From: an uncultured Pelagibacteraceae bacterium
GTDB taxonomy: Bacteria; Pseudomonadota; Alphaproteobacteria; Pelagibacterales; Pelagibacteraceae
Direction of reading: 5' to 3'
Assembly: GCA_902583785.1 (NCBI GenBank)
Contig: CACHXE010000005.1
Coordinates: 1-40,734, forward strand
DNA: 40,734 bases
Part shown: positions 10,972 to 20,591 of the stretch, one piece after another
Layout of the letters: each line of letters starts with the position of its first letter
Position numbering within the stretch: the stretch's first letter is position 1
Made by a program: the position numbers and the translations under genes
The notes under the pieces: generated by a model
Database searches by the model: none
What the model was told of the DNA's origin: nothing
Seen by the model: the letters and a program-made list of their open reading frames with translations, nothing else

Positions 10972-13404
10972 ATGAAATCAAAAGCTAAAGTAGTTGTAAT
11001 TGGTGGTGGAGCAGTTGGCGTAAGTACACTTTATCATTTAGCAAAAAAGGGTTGGTCAGATGTTGTTTTAATTGAACGAAAGGAACTCACCTCAGGATCT
11101 ACCTGGCATGCAGCAGGTCTTTTACCGCTTTTTAATATGAGCTACTCGGTTGGTCAATTACACAGATATGCTGTTCAATTGTACAAATCTCTTGAGAAAG
11201 AAACAGGCAAAAAAGTTGGTTTTAGTGTTGTTTCAAATATTCGACTGGCACAAACAAATGATAGAATGGACGAGTATCACCAATATGCAGGTGTTGCGAA
11301 AACTATTGGTGTAAAAGTAAAATTTTTAAAACCAGAAGAAGTCAAAGAAATTTGGCCCTTATGCAATATCGAAGGTTTAGTCGGTGCAATACAACATCCA
11401 GAAGATGGATATATTCAGCCAGCAGATCTAACCCAGGCCCTAGCTACAGGTGCTAGAAATTTTGGAGCAGAAATTTATAGGAACACAACAGTAGTTGGAA
11501 TTAAACAAACAAAAGATGGTTGGACTGTTGAAACAGACAAAGGATCTATTTCATGTGAACATGTCGTATCTTGCAGCGGAAATTTCGCAAGGCAAACTGG
11601 ACAGATGGTTGGTATCGAAATACCCGCTATACCAGTTGAGCATCAATATATTGTTACAGAACCTCACCCAGAAGTTCAAAAAAGACAAAAAGAAAAAAAA
11701 CCAGAGATGGGAGTTTTAAGAGATAGTGATAACTCATGGTATATGAGAGAAGAAGCAGGTGGATTTATTTTAGGCCCTTATGAAAAAGGTGCACCATGTT
11801 GCTATGTAGACGGTCCATCAAAAGATAGTGAATACGAATTATTTCAAGAAGATTTAGATAGATTAGCACCACACATCGAAGGAGCAATTAAAAGAGTGCC
11901 AGCGTTTGGTGAAGTTGGTGTAAAAAAAGTTTATAATGGCGCCATCTGCTACACACCTGATGGAAGTCCATTAGTAGGACCTGCATGGGGACTAAAAAAC
12001 TTTTGGATTAATGATGGACATAGTTTTGGAATTACCGCAGCAGGTGGTGCTGGTTGGCAATTAGCAGAATGGATTATAGATGGTGAGCCAACAATAGATA
12101 TGCTCGGTGTGGATCCAAGAAGATTTGGATCATATGCAACTAAATCATACTTAATGGAAAAAAATGAAGAGGCTTATGCAAATGTTTTTACAGTACATTA
12201 TCCCGATGAAGAACGTGAAGCTGGAAGGCCTTTAAGACAGGCACCTTGTTACGATCGAATGAAAAAACTTGGCGCAGTGTTTGGACAAAAGTTTGGTTGG
12301 GAGAGACCAAATTTTTTTGCAACTGACGGAGAAAAACAAGAAGATGATTGGTCATTTCGAAGATCGAATTGGTTTAAGAGTGTAGAAAAAGAATGTAAAA
12401 ATGTAAAAGAAAATGTTGGTTTACTTGACATGTCTGCATTTGGCAAATGTAGAATTAAAGGTCCGGGAGCTGAAGAATTTTTAGATAAACTTGTTGCAAA
12501 CAAACTACCAAAAAAAATTGGTCGAATAAATTTATGTCATGCCCTTAACACAAAAGGTGGAGTACATTCTGAATTCACTATAATGAGAGAATCACAGGAT
12601 AGTTTTTATTTAGTCTCAGCTGGTGCTTATCAAAGATTAGATCATGATTGGATTAATAAATGGATGCCAAAAGATGGGTCGGTGCAATACGAAAATTTAA
12701 CCAACAACATGGGAGTTCTTGTTGTTTCAGGTCCAAAGGCGAGACAATTAATGCAGAAAGTTTCTAAAACAGATTTTTCAAATGAAAAATTTAAATGGTT
12801 GAGCGCACAAAATATTAACATCGGTTTGGCGCCTTGTAACGCTATGAGAGTAAATTTTGTTGGTGAACTTGGTTGGGAATTACATCATCCAATTGAATAT
12901 CAAAATCATATATTTGATAAACTTACGGAAGCTGGAAAAGAATTTAATCTCAAACCATACGGAATTAGAGCAATGAACAGTTTAAGAGTCGAAAAATCTT
13001 ATAAATTAGTAGGTACAGAACTTTCGATTGAATATGCACCTTACGAATCTGGTTTGGATAGATTTATCCATCCAAATAAAGGAGATTTTATTGGTCGTGC
13101 GGCATTAGATAAATGGAGAGCAAAAGGCTTTTCAAATAAGTTGGTAACCATGGAAATTCACGGAGTTTCGGATGCTGATGTTCTTGGAAACAATCCAATT
13201 TACGAAAATGGATCTGTAATTGGAAGAGCAACAGGTGGAGACTATGGTTTCAGATTAAAAAAATCCATTGCACTTGGAATGGTTAAACCAGAATATGCAA
13301 AAGTTGGACAAAAACTCAAAATAGATATATTAGGTAAAATGCATGAAGTTTCTATTATCGAAGACTCCCCGTACGATTCAGAAAACAAATTACTGAGAGC
13401 TTAA
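10972..13404 (+). CDS. Dimethylglycine dehydrogenase-like flavoprotein (DAO + GcvT)
   Basis: Probable dimethylglycine (or sarcosine) dehydrogenase: oxidative N-demethylation with transfer of the formaldehyde unit to tetrahydrofolate and electrons to ETF. In 810 residues the order is FAD-binding DAO domain (about 1-360, GGGAVG at 11-16), a short FAO-M bridge, and a GcvT-type folate domain (about 425-700) with its C-terminal barrel. STWHAAGL at 43-50 includes H46, matching the histidine that carries covalent FAD in mammalian dimethylglycine dehydrogenase. The stop immediately precedes etfB, so the electron acceptor is encoded next door. The choice between dimethylglycine, sarcosine or another methylamine as substrate is inferred from domain make-up and the ETF context. 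Confidence 0.85.
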   Translation: MKSKAKVVVIGGGAVGVSTLYHLAKKGWSDVVLIERKELTSGSTWHAAGLLPLFNMSYSVGQLHRYAVQLYKSLEKETGKKVGFSVVSNIRLAQTNDRMDEYHQYAGVAKTIGVKVKFLKPEEVKEIWPLCNIEGLVGAIQHPEDGYIQPADLTQALATGARNFGAEIYRNTTVVGIKQTKDGWTVETDKGSISCEHVVSCSGNFARQTGQMVGIEIPAIPVEHQYIVTEPHPEVQKRQKEKKPEMGVLRDSDNSWYMREEAGGFILGPYEKGAPCCYVDGPSKDSEYELFQEDLDRLAPHIEGAIKRVPAFGEVGVKKVYNGAICYTPDGSPLVGPAWGLKNFWINDGHSFGITAAGGAGWQLAEWIIDGEPTIDMLGVDPRRFGSYATKSYLMEKNEEAYANVFTVHYPDEEREAGRPLRQAPCYDRMKKLGAVFGQKFGWERPNFFATDGEKQEDDWSFRRSNWFKSVEKECKNVKENVGLLDMSAFGKCRIKGPGAEEFLDKLVANKLPKKIGRINLCHALNTKGGVHSEFTIMRESQDSFYLVSAGAYQRLDHDWINKWMPKDGSVQYENLTNNMGVLVVSGPKARQLMQKVSKTDFSNEKFKWLSAQNINIGLAPCNAMRVNFVGELGWELHHPIEYQNHIFDKLTEAGKEFNLKPYGIRAMNSLRVEKSYKLVGTELSIEYAPYESGLDRFIHPNKGDFIGRAALDKWRAKGFSNKLVTMEIHGVSDADVLGNNPIYENGSVIGRATGGDYGFRLKKSIALGMVKPEYAKVGQKLKIDILGKMHEVSIIEDSPYDSENKLLRA

Positions 13405-14154
13405 ATGAAAATCTTAGTAGCTGTTAAAAGAGTTATTGATTACAACGTTCAAATTAGAGTTAAAGAAGATGGCTCTGGAGTTCATACAGATAATGTCAAA
13501 ATGTCCACAAACCCACCAGATGATAATGCTGTTGAAGAGTCAGTAAAGCTTAAAGAGTCTGGAAAAGTAAAAGAGGTTGTTGCAGTTACCATTGGAGAGG
13601 AAAAAGCTCAAGAAACTGTTCGAAAAGCTTTAGCAGTTGGTGCGGATAGAGGAATTCATGTCAAAGCAGATAGCTATATCGAACCTTTAGGAATTGCCAA
13701 AATTTTGAAAAAAGTTGTAGAAAAAGAAAAACCTGACATGGTTTTTTTAGGCAAACAAGCAATCGATGATGATTGTAATCAAACAGGTCAGATGTTAGCC
13801 GCAATGTTGAATTGGCCACAAGCTACCTTTAGTTCTAAAGTTTCTCTTAAAGATAAAAGCATGGAAATAGTTAGAGAAATTGACGAGGGTTTAGAGACAA
13901 TTGAGGTAAATTTACCAGCAGTGGTTACTTGTGATTTAAGACTCAATGAACCTAGATATGCCTCTCTACCAAATATTATGAAAGCCAAAAAAAAACCAAT
14001 TGAACAAATGGCTGCTAAAGATTTAGGCGTAGACATTGCTAATAGAGTTCAGCAATTAAAAGTGGAAGAACCACCAAAAAGAAAAGCAGGAATTAAAGTT
14101 GCGAATGTGGCTGAACTAGTAAGTAAACTTAAAAACGAGGCGAAGGTAATTTAA
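13405..14154 (+). CDS. etfB: Electron transfer flavoprotein beta subunit
   Basis: Small ETF subunit, holding AMP and the dehydrogenase-docking loop. The 249-residue product starts [19 protein letters not shown], typical of EtfB, and contains [18 protein letters not shown], the [18 protein letters not shown] segment and a late [30 protein letters not shown]. It begins on the base after the upstream dehydrogenase stop and overlaps etfA by one base. The heterodimer would accept electrons from the dimethylglycine dehydrogenase-like protein and pass them to the ETF-ubiquinone oxidoreductase two genes on. Confidence 0.96.
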   Translation: MKILVAVKRVIDYNVQIRVKEDGSGVHTDNVKMSTNPPDDNAVEESVKLKESGKVKEVVAVTIGEEKAQETVRKALAVGADRGIHVKADSYIEPLGIAKILKKVVEKEKPDMVFLGKQAIDDDCNQTGQMLAAMLNWPQATFSSKVSLKDKSMEIVREIDEGLETIEVNLPAVVTCDLRLNEPRYASLPNIMKAKKKPIEQMAAKDLGVDIANRVQQLKVEEPPKRKAGIKVANVAELVSKLKNEAKVI

Positions 14155-15107
14155 TGTCAGTACTATTGATAGCAGAGCACGATAATAAAAATCTGAAACC
14201 ATTTACTTTTAATGCAATAAGTGCTGCATCAAAAATAGATGCTGAGGTACATGTATTAGTTGCTGGTAGTGGATGTGAAAGTGTTGCCAAAGAAGTTGCT
14301 ACAATTCCTTTAGTAAAAAAAGTTTTACACTGCGATTCTTCTAATTACCAAAATTATTTACCAGAAAATTTAGCTCCTTTAGTAGTTAAGAATGCAGATA
14401 AATATGATCACATTGTTGCATCAGCAAATACTTTTGGAAAAAACTTCATGCCAAGAGTTGCTGCTGCGTTAGACACTTCTCAAGTCAGTGATGTTATAAA
14501 AGTGAATTCAACTGATACTTTTGTAAGACCAATTTATGCAGGAAATGCTTTTGCCACAGTAAAAAGTAACGATAAAAAAAGATGTATAACAATTAGACCA
14601 ACCTCATTTGAGCCAGCTCCAAAAACCGGTGGTTCTGCACAAGTTGAAAAAGTAGATGCAGTTGATGTTCCTAACTTTTCTAAATTTGTAAAAAGGGAAG
14701 AAACTAAATCTGAAAGACCTGAACTTGGAACTGCTAGAATAGTAGTATCTGGGGGAAGAGGATTAGAAAGTGGAGAGAACTTTAAACTAATTACAGATAT
14801 TGCAGACAAACTAAATGCAGCAGTTGGTGCATCACGTGCGGCAGTCGATGCCGGATATATAAGCAATGATCACCAAGTAGGCCAAACAGGAAAAGTAGTT
14901 GTTCCTGATTTATATATTGCAGTTGGAATCTCTGGCGCGATTCAGCACCTAGCTGGCATGAAAGAGAGTAAAATTATTGTCGCAATTAACAAAGATGGTG
15001 AGGCTCCAATTTTTAGTATCGCTGATTATGGTTTAGAAGCAGACTTATTCAAAGCTCTTCCCGAGTTCCTTTCCGAGTTGAACAAACTCAACACTATCCA
15101 AAAATAA
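14154..15107 (+). CDS. etfA: Electron transfer flavoprotein alpha subunit
   Basis: Large ETF subunit carrying most FAD contacts. It has 317 residues. The N-terminal domain I includes the STFGKNFMPRVAAALD-like segment (ANTFGKNFMPRVAAALDTSQVSD). The C-terminal FAD domain (about 195-317) has VVSGGRGLESGENF, GASRAAVDAGY, VGQTGKVV and the final IQHLAGMKESKIIVAINKD and PIFSIADYGLEAD, all standard EtfA features. Start codon overlaps etfB stop (TAATG); a 21-base gap leads to ETF-QO. Confidence 0.96.
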   Translation: MSVLLIAEHDNKNLKPFTFNAISAASKIDAEVHVLVAGSGCESVAKEVATIPLVKKVLHCDSSNYQNYLPENLAPLVVKNADKYDHIVASANTFGKNFMPRVAAALDTSQVSDVIKVNSTDTFVRPIYAGNAFATVKSNDKKRCITIRPTSFEPAPKTGGSAQVEKVDAVDVPNFSKFVKREETKSERPELGTARIVVSGGRGLESGENFKLITDIADKLNAAVGASRAAVDAGYISNDHQVGQTGKVVVPDLYIAVGISGAIQHLAGMKESKIIVAINKDGEAPIFSIADYGLEADLFKALPEFLSELNKLNTIQK

Positions 15108-15128
15108 TTATTTTGATATAGTCCCTGC

Positions 15129-16736
15129 ATGGCAAGAGAAGCAACACAATATGATGTGGTGATTGTTGGCGCAGGTCCAGCAGGTTTATCTACGGCAATT
15201 AAATTAAAGCAATTAGATCCTAAGTTAAATGTATGTATTTTAGAAAAAGGATCTGAAGTAGGCGCTCATATTTTAAGTGGAAATGTTTTAGAAACAAGAG
15301 CTCTCGATGAATTACTACCTAAATGGAAAGAGCAGGGAGCACCTGTTAAAACTAAAGTCTCAAAGGAAAAATTTTTATTTTTAGGAAAAAATTCTTCTTT
15401 AAGTTGGCCTACTTGGCTTTTGCCAGCAGTTCAAAAAAATCATAATAATTATATTGTAAGTCTTGCTAATTTATGTCGTTGGTTAGCAGAGCAGGCAGAG
15501 AAATTAGGAGTTGAAATTTTTCCCGGATTTCCTGCAAGTGAAGTTCTTTATAATGAGGATGGATCTATTAAAGGAGTTGCAACTTTAGATATGGGTTTAG
15601 ATAAAGAAGGAAATAAAAAAGATGGATACCAAGAAGGAATGGAACTTCATGCTAAAGTTACTGTTTTCTCAGAAGGTTGTAGAGGTCATTTAGGAAAAGA
15701 ATTAATCAAAAAATTTAATCTTGATGAGGGAAAAAATCCTCAACAATACGGGATTGGTTTAAAAGAAATTTGGGAAGTGAGTGACGAGCAGCATCAAGAA
15801 GGTTTAGTCATGCATACCGCTGGTTGGCCTTTAGATAGCAAAACATATGGCGGAAGTTTTATTTACCACGCTGAAAAAAAACAAATTTTTATTGGATACG
15901 TCATTGGTCTTGATTACCAAAATCCACATCTCTCACCATTTGATGAGTTTCAAAGATTTAAGACTCACAAAGCAATAAGAAAAATGTTAGAGGGCGGCAA
16001 AAGAATTTCGTTTGGCGCAAGAGCTTTAATTGAGGGTGGTCTTCAAAGTTTACCAAAGATGTATATGCCCGGAGCATTATTAGTAGGTTGCGATGCAGGA
16101 ACTTTGAATATGCCAAAGATCAAAGGAACACATACCGCAATGAAGAGCGGCATGATTGCAGCTGAAACTATTATAGAACATATTAAAAATAAAAGAAAAC
16201 TATCACACTATGAGGAATTATTTAAAAAAAGCTGGGTATATAAAGAATTACATGCTGCAAGAAATGTTAAACCAAGCTTTAACTGGGGTTTAATTTTTGG
16301 AATAATTTTTACAGGTTTAGATCAAATCTTATTCAGAGGAAAATTACCTTTTACTCTAAAACACAAACACGCTGACCACGAAGTATTAAAACCAGCAAGC
16401 ACAATGCCTAAAATTGATTACCCAAAGCCCGACGGCAAATTAACATTTGACAAAACAAGTTCAGTTTATTTAACAGGAACTAACCATACTGAAAATCAGC
16501 CAGTTCATCTTCAACTTAAAAATAAATATTTACCAATTCAATATACTTTAAAAGAATATGATGAACCCGCACAAAGATATTGTCCAGTTGGTGTATATGA
16601 AATTCAACAAAATCAATTCGTTATTAATTCACAAAATTGTATCCACTGTAAAACGTGCGATATTAAAGAACCTTCACAAAATATTACTTGGGTTGCACCA
16701 GAAGGTGGTGGTGGTCCTAAGTACGGAAATATGTGA
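15129..16736 (+). CDS. Electron transfer flavoprotein-ubiquinone oxidoreductase
   Basis: Peripheral membrane iron-sulfur flavoprotein that moves electrons from reduced ETF to ubiquinone. The 535-residue product has an FAD motif VGAGPAGL at 13-20, the LEKGSEVGAHILSGNV segment, and a C-terminal 4Fe-4S site with cysteines at 485, 504, 507 and 510 (CPVGVYE; CIHCKTC). The terminal GGGGPKYGNM is characteristic. Together with the two preceding genes it completes a methylamine-to-quinone electron path. Stop overlaps the following transporter's start (TGATG). Confidence 0.96.
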   Translation: MAREATQYDVVIVGAGPAGLSTAIKLKQLDPKLNVCILEKGSEVGAHILSGNVLETRALDELLPKWKEQGAPVKTKVSKEKFLFLGKNSSLSWPTWLLPAVQKNHNNYIVSLANLCRWLAEQAEKLGVEIFPGFPASEVLYNEDGSIKGVATLDMGLDKEGNKKDGYQEGMELHAKVTVFSEGCRGHLGKELIKKFNLDEGKNPQQYGIGLKEIWEVSDEQHQEGLVMHTAGWPLDSKTYGGSFIYHAEKKQIFIGYVIGLDYQNPHLSPFDEFQRFKTHKAIRKMLEGGKRISFGARALIEGGLQSLPKMYMPGALLVGCDAGTLNMPKIKGTHTAMKSGMIAAETIIEHIKNKRKLSHYEELFKKSWVYKELHAARNVKPSFNWGLIFGIIFTGLDQILFRGKLPFTLKHKHADHEVLKPASTMPKIDYPKPDGKLTFDKTSSVYLTGTNHTENQPVHLQLKNKYLPIQYTLKEYDEPAQRYCPVGVYEIQQNQFVINSQNCIHCKTCDIKEPSQNITWVAPEGGGGPKYGNM

Positions 16737-17629
16737 TGTCAAAAAATAAAGTTAGCTCAGCTATGTTTTTTGTTTTACTAGCTGGGTTAATCTGGTCTTT
16801 TGGCCCTTTAATAGTAAGAAATATTAACAACGCAGAATTAATTCCTTGGCAGTATTCTTTAATTAGAGGCTCAGCGATTTTTTTAATTTTAAATATCTAT
16901 TTATTTTTAAATGAGGGAATAAAATTTACAAATAACTATCAAAAAATTGGTTTTGCGGGTCTGATTGGGGGAACATGTCTTGGGATTGCTAACATAACTT
17001 TTGTTTTTTCAATAACCACAACTACGGCAGCTGTTACTTTGATGATGTTAGGAGCAATGCCTTTTATTGCAGCTTTATTAGCATACATTTTTTTAAAAGA
17101 GACAATTTCAAAAAGCACTCTTATCGCTATGATTATAGCGGCAACAGGAATAATTTTAATTTCTTTTGATAGTAAAGAGACTGGAACATTATTTGGTTTA
17201 ATCAACGGATTAATATCATCATCGGCTTTTGCAGGGTTTACAGTTTCTCTTCGATGGAGGAAAAAAGTTCCAAAACTTACAACGGTATCTTTAGGCGGAA
17301 TTATTGCAGCGATTATTTCACTTTTAGTTTTATTTTTTTATGATAGCAATATTTTAATATCATTAAAAAACACTTCCTTGTCAGCGTTACATGGATTTTT
17401 AGTTTGTTCTGCTCTTATTTTGTATTCTTCGAATGCAAAATATTTACCAGCGGCTGAACTTACACTTCTATCACTAACAGAAGTTTTAGGAGGAATTTTT
17501 TGGGTGTGGCTTCCGTTGTTAGGAATAAATGAAATACCAAGTACAAACACAATAATTGGCGGAATAATTATAATTATTTCAATAGTGTTTTATGGATATA
17601 ACGCCAGACGTTATAGGTTTAGATATTAA
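16736..17629 (+). CDS. EamA/DMT-family transporter
   Basis: Inner-membrane drug/metabolite-type transporter of 297 residues with about ten transmembrane helices in two EamA repeats. The start used is the ATG at 16736, overlapping the ETF-QO stop; a GTG three bases earlier is possible. Typical features are the N-terminal LLAGLIWSFGPLIVRN, the repeat-1 end TAAVTLMMLGAMPFIAALLAYIFLKE, and AELTLLSLTEVLGGIFWVWLPLLGINE in repeat 2. The substrate is not evident. Co-transcription with the dimethylglycine/ETF genes might indicate transport of a metabolite of that pathway, but the family is too broad to say. Its 3' end overlaps the convergent SDR gene by 4 bases. Confidence 0.85.
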   Translation: MSKNKVSSAMFFVLLAGLIWSFGPLIVRNINNAELIPWQYSLIRGSAIFLILNIYLFLNEGIKFTNNYQKIGFAGLIGGTCLGIANITFVFSITTTTAAVTLMMLGAMPFIAALLAYIFLKETISKSTLIAMIIAATGIILISFDSKETGTLFGLINGLISSSAFAGFTVSLRWRKKVPKLTTVSLGGIIAAIISLLVLFFYDSNILISLKNTSLSALHGFLVCSALILYSSNAKYLPAAELTLLSLTEVLGGIFWVWLPLLGINEIPSTNTIIGGIIIIISIVFYGYNARRYRFRY

Positions 17630-18285
17630 TTAGACTTAGCAATTCTCTCAAGCTCATCAGACTCAAAAACTATTTCATTTGAATCATTTTTAGAAATATA
17701 AAGCATAGCTTTAACAACATTTTCTATCTTTATGGGCTTATATTTTTTTAAACTCCCAAAAGCAAAAACTGTAAGCGTATTCATGATAGGTGTAAAAATT
17801 ATTTCACCCAATCTAAATGATTTTCTATTTCCAATTAGTAAGGAAGGTCTAATTATCCCAAGCTTGGGAAAATTTAGTTTCTTTAATTCTTCCTCAACCT
17901 GACCTTTGTTCTTTAAATAATTACTTGCGGCATTTGGGTTTGCACCAATAGAAGAAACATAGAAAAAAGAATTTATAGAATTTTTTTTTGCAATATTTGC
18001 AACACTCAAAGGAATATCATACTCAACTCTTCTGTACTCATTATTGTCAGGAGTATCTTTTTTTGTAGTACCAATACAAAAATAACAGTCATTACCATTA
18101 ATTTTATCTTCGTATTTCTCTAAATTTCTAAAATCAGTTTCAATAATTTCTACTTTTGGATTATTAACTTCTGGAATTTTTCGTACAAAAATTTTAATTT
18201 TACTGTAAGCATTATTTAAGAGTATCGTTTTAAACAATTCATTTCCTATTAAACCTGATGAACCAAATATTATTGCAGTTTTCAT
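17626..18285 (-). CDS. Atypical short-chain dehydrogenase (NAD(P)-binding, HTATIP2/YbjT-like)
   Basis: A 219-residue single Rossmann-fold protein. The nucleotide-binding motif GSSGLIG lies at residues 8-14, then a CIGTTKKD segment after the fourth strand, and an active-site-like SSIGA...Y..K arrangement (VSSIGANPNAASNYLKNKG). This resembles the atypical SDR group of human HTATIP2 and bacterial oxidoreductases of unknown substrate. It is convergent with the EamA gene (4-base overlap) and 26 bases downstream of the Anbu gene on the same strand, so it may share the anbu transcript. Confidence 0.78.
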   Translation of the reverse strand: MKTAIIFGSSGLIGNELFKTILLNNAYSKIKIFVRKIPEVNNPKVEIIETDFRNLEKYEDKINGNDCYFCIGTTKKDTPDNNEYRRVEYDIPLSVANIAKKNSINSFFYVSSIGANPNAASNYLKNKGQVEEELKKLNFPKLGIIRPSLLIGNRKSFRLGEIIFTPIMNTLTVFAFGSLKKYKPIKIENVVKAMLYISKNDSNEIVFESDELERIAKSN

Positions 18286-18311
18286 AAATTAAAATTTGGA
18301 AAATTTAATAT

Positions 18312-19034
18312 TTATATTTCCCAGTCAAATCTTGGAAATGTATCGAATAATTTAACAACTTTATCTGACCATTGATTACATACTTTGGCATAGTCTTCAT
18401 CTGAAGTATTTAAACATTTCAAAGATGCAATTTTATTTGTATCCTTTTTGTAAATAGCAAAATCAATTGGTGGCCCCACGGTTAAATCACTTTTTAAAGT
18501 TGAGTCCATTGAAATTAAAGCACATCTTGAGGCATCACCAATTTTTACACTTGGTGTAATTACTCTATCAAGAATAGGCTTACCATATTTAACCTCGCCA
18601 ATTACTAAATAAGGTTTACTGTCTGCTGGTCTAATAAAATTTCCCTGAGGATAAACTAAATAAATTTCTTGAGGTTGGCCTTTAATTTGTCCTCCAACAA
18701 TAAAAGTTGATCCAAGAGTTAGTGTGTCCGTATTTATTCCATCAGGAGATGAATGTTTAATGTTTAATTTGCCTAAATATTTTGCTATCTGTTCAAAATC
18801 TTTACATGTATTTAGATTCGGACCCGTCTTATTCTTTAAATCTTTTTCAATAGACTTATACACAGCTTGCGATGTACCTAAATTTCCTGATGTAACAATA
18901 ATTATTGTTCTGTCTCCAACATCATGTGTAAACATTTTGGAGTAGATATTAACATTGTCCATGCCGGCATTTGTTCTTGAGTCTGAAGCAAAAACCAAAC
19001 CTTCTTTCGTTTTAATACCGATACAATATGTCAT
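18312..19034 (-). CDS. Anbu, proteasome-like peptidase
   Basis: Ntn-hydrolase of the bacterial Anbu family, related to HslV and proteasome beta subunits. From the ATG at 19034 the product (240 residues) begins MTYCIGIKTKEG, leaving threonine as the first residue after Met removal. The other catalytic residues expected of proteasome-type enzymes are present: aspartate 17 (SDSRTNAG) and lysine 32 (mature numbering). A longer frame beginning at 19070 would bury this threonine and is rejected. It is divergent from a circularly permuted ATP-grasp gene, a known Anbu partner. The alpha-E and transglutaminase genes usually found beside it are not here. The cellular substrate is unknown. Confidence 0.88.
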   Translation of the reverse strand: MTYCIGIKTKEGLVFASDSRTNAGMDNVNIYSKMFTHDVGDRTIIIVTSGNLGTSQAVYKSIEKDLKNKTGPNLNTCKDFEQIAKYLGKLNIKHSSPDGINTDTLTLGSTFIVGGQIKGQPQEIYLVYPQGNFIRPADSKPYLVIGEVKYGKPILDRVITPSVKIGDASRCALISMDSTLKSDLTVGPPIDFAIYKKDTNKIASLKCLNTSDEDYAKVCNQWSDKVVKLFDTFPRFDWEI

Positions 19035-19146
19035 GTACGAATTCTTAATTAAAAAATTATAAATATACAAATTAATAATAGCATAACTGTTATCTAATTA
19101 ATGCAATTGCTTGTTTCGTCTAATTGTTAAGAATAGAGGAATGTTC

Positions 19147-20589
19147 ATGGCATCACTGTGGGATAAATACGATTCTGATACCACCTACGATGAATATCTA
19201 GGTGAAGATAACAAATTAAGAAAACAGGCTAAAATAATTTCAAATATACTTGAGAAAATAGGGAGTAAAAAACTTCAAGAAATCGAAAGAAACTGTGCAA
19301 GCACAATCAGTGCAAGAGGGATAAATTTTCGTGTTTATTCATCAGGAAAAAAAGCTCAAGAAAAAAAATGGCCACTTGATATTATTCCAAGAATTATTCC
19401 AAAGAAAGATTGGTCAAAAGTTTCAAAAGGCTTGTTACAAAGAGTTAAAGCACTAAACCTTTTTATAGACGATGTTTATAATGATAAAAAAATATTTAAA
19501 GATAATGTAATTCCAAGAGAATTAGTTTTTAACTCTCCATATTATTTAAAAGAGTGTGACGGTTTTTCCCCAAAGCATAAAGCCTGGTCAAATATTTCTG
19601 GTATTGATTTAATTAGAAACATTAAGGGTGATTTTTTGGTCTTAGAAGATAATTTAAGGGTCCCCTCAGGGATTTCTTACATGTTAGAGAATCGAATGGT
19701 GATGCGAGATGTATTCCCTGAATTATTTACTAGATATAAAGTTTCAGATATTCATCAATACCCAAACAAACTTTATAATTGCATGATTGAATGTATTCCA
19801 AAAAAAACTAAAGATCCTCATATGTGTGTTTTAACTCCAGGAAGAGCAAACTCTGCATATTTTGAGCATAGATTTTTGTCTGAGCAAATGGGTATCGCGC
19901 TAGTCGAAGGTAAAGATTTATTTGTAGAAAAAGATGTAGTTTACATGAAGACAGTAAGAGGAAAACTAAAAGTTGATTGTATCTACAGAAGACTTGATGA
20001 TACTTTTTTAGATCCTAAAACATTTTTCGAAGGTTCATTGATTGGAGTCCCGGGATTATTTAAAGCCTGGAGAAAAGGTAACGTTGGTATTTTAAATGCG
20101 CCTGGCACAGGAATAGCAGATGATAAGGCGATATATTCTTATGTCGATAAAATGATTGTTTATTATTTAGGGGAGCAACCAAAAATACAACAAGTTGAAA
20201 CTTTACTTTGTAGTGAAAAAGTTCACAGAGAACATGTAATAGAAAATATTTCTAAGTTTGTAGTAAAACCTACAAATGGTTCTGGTGGTAATGGTATCCT
20301 AATTGGTCCACACGCTTCTAAAAAGAATAGAGAAGCGATGAAAAAAAATATTTTAAAAAATCCTAGAAATTATATTGCTCAGCCTTTGGAAATTCTTTCA
20401 ACAACACCAACTATCACTGATAACAGTATAGAGCCTCGGCACTTAGACTTAAGACCATTTATATTAAGTGGAAAGTCTACTTGGGTTACGACAGGTGGAT
20501 TAACAAGAGTGGCTTTAAAAAAAGGAAGCACGATTGTAAATAGTTCACAAGGTGGTGGATCTAAAGATACAATGATTATTGATATGTAG
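19147..20589 (+). CDS. Circularly permuted ATP-grasp protein (DUF404/DUF407, COG2308)
   Basis: A 480-residue protein of the CP_ATP-grasp type 2 family, predicted to form amide or peptide-type bonds with ATP; members sit in the Anbu neighbourhood. The start is the ATG at 19147, six bases after an AGAGGA ribosome site; the earlier ATG (19141) and TTG (19111) are poorly spaced. Visible family features: ARGINFRVYSSG near the N-terminus, FLVLEDNLRVPSGISYMLENR, the late glycine-rich loop KPTNGSGGNGILIG, DLRPFILSG and the ending STIVNSSQGGGSKDT. It appears full length. Its 3' end lies 2 bases from the convergent DUF2237 gene. Confidence 0.88.
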   Translation: MASLWDKYDSDTTYDEYLGEDNKLRKQAKIISNILEKIGSKKLQEIERNCASTISARGINFRVYSSGKKAQEKKWPLDIIPRIIPKKDWSKVSKGLLQRVKALNLFIDDVYNDKKIFKDNVIPRELVFNSPYYLKECDGFSPKHKAWSNISGIDLIRNIKGDFLVLEDNLRVPSGISYMLENRMVMRDVFPELFTRYKVSDIHQYPNKLYNCMIECIPKKTKDPHMCVLTPGRANSAYFEHRFLSEQMGIALVEGKDLFVEKDVVYMKTVRGKLKVDCIYRRLDDTFLDPKTFFEGSLIGVPGLFKAWRKGNVGILNAPGTGIADDKAIYSYVDKMIVYYLGEQPKIQQVETLLCSEKVHREHVIENISKFVVKPTNGSGGNGILIGPHASKKNREAMKKNILKNPRNYIAQPLEILSTTPTITDNSIEPRHLDLRPFILSGKSTWVTTGGLTRVALKKGSTIVNSSQGGGSKDTMIIDM

Positions 20590-20591
20590 AT

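Noticed and set aside
14534..14866. 110-residue minus-strand frame inside etfA
   Set aside because: Shadow of a strongly conserved gene, with no ribosome site or recognisable motif.
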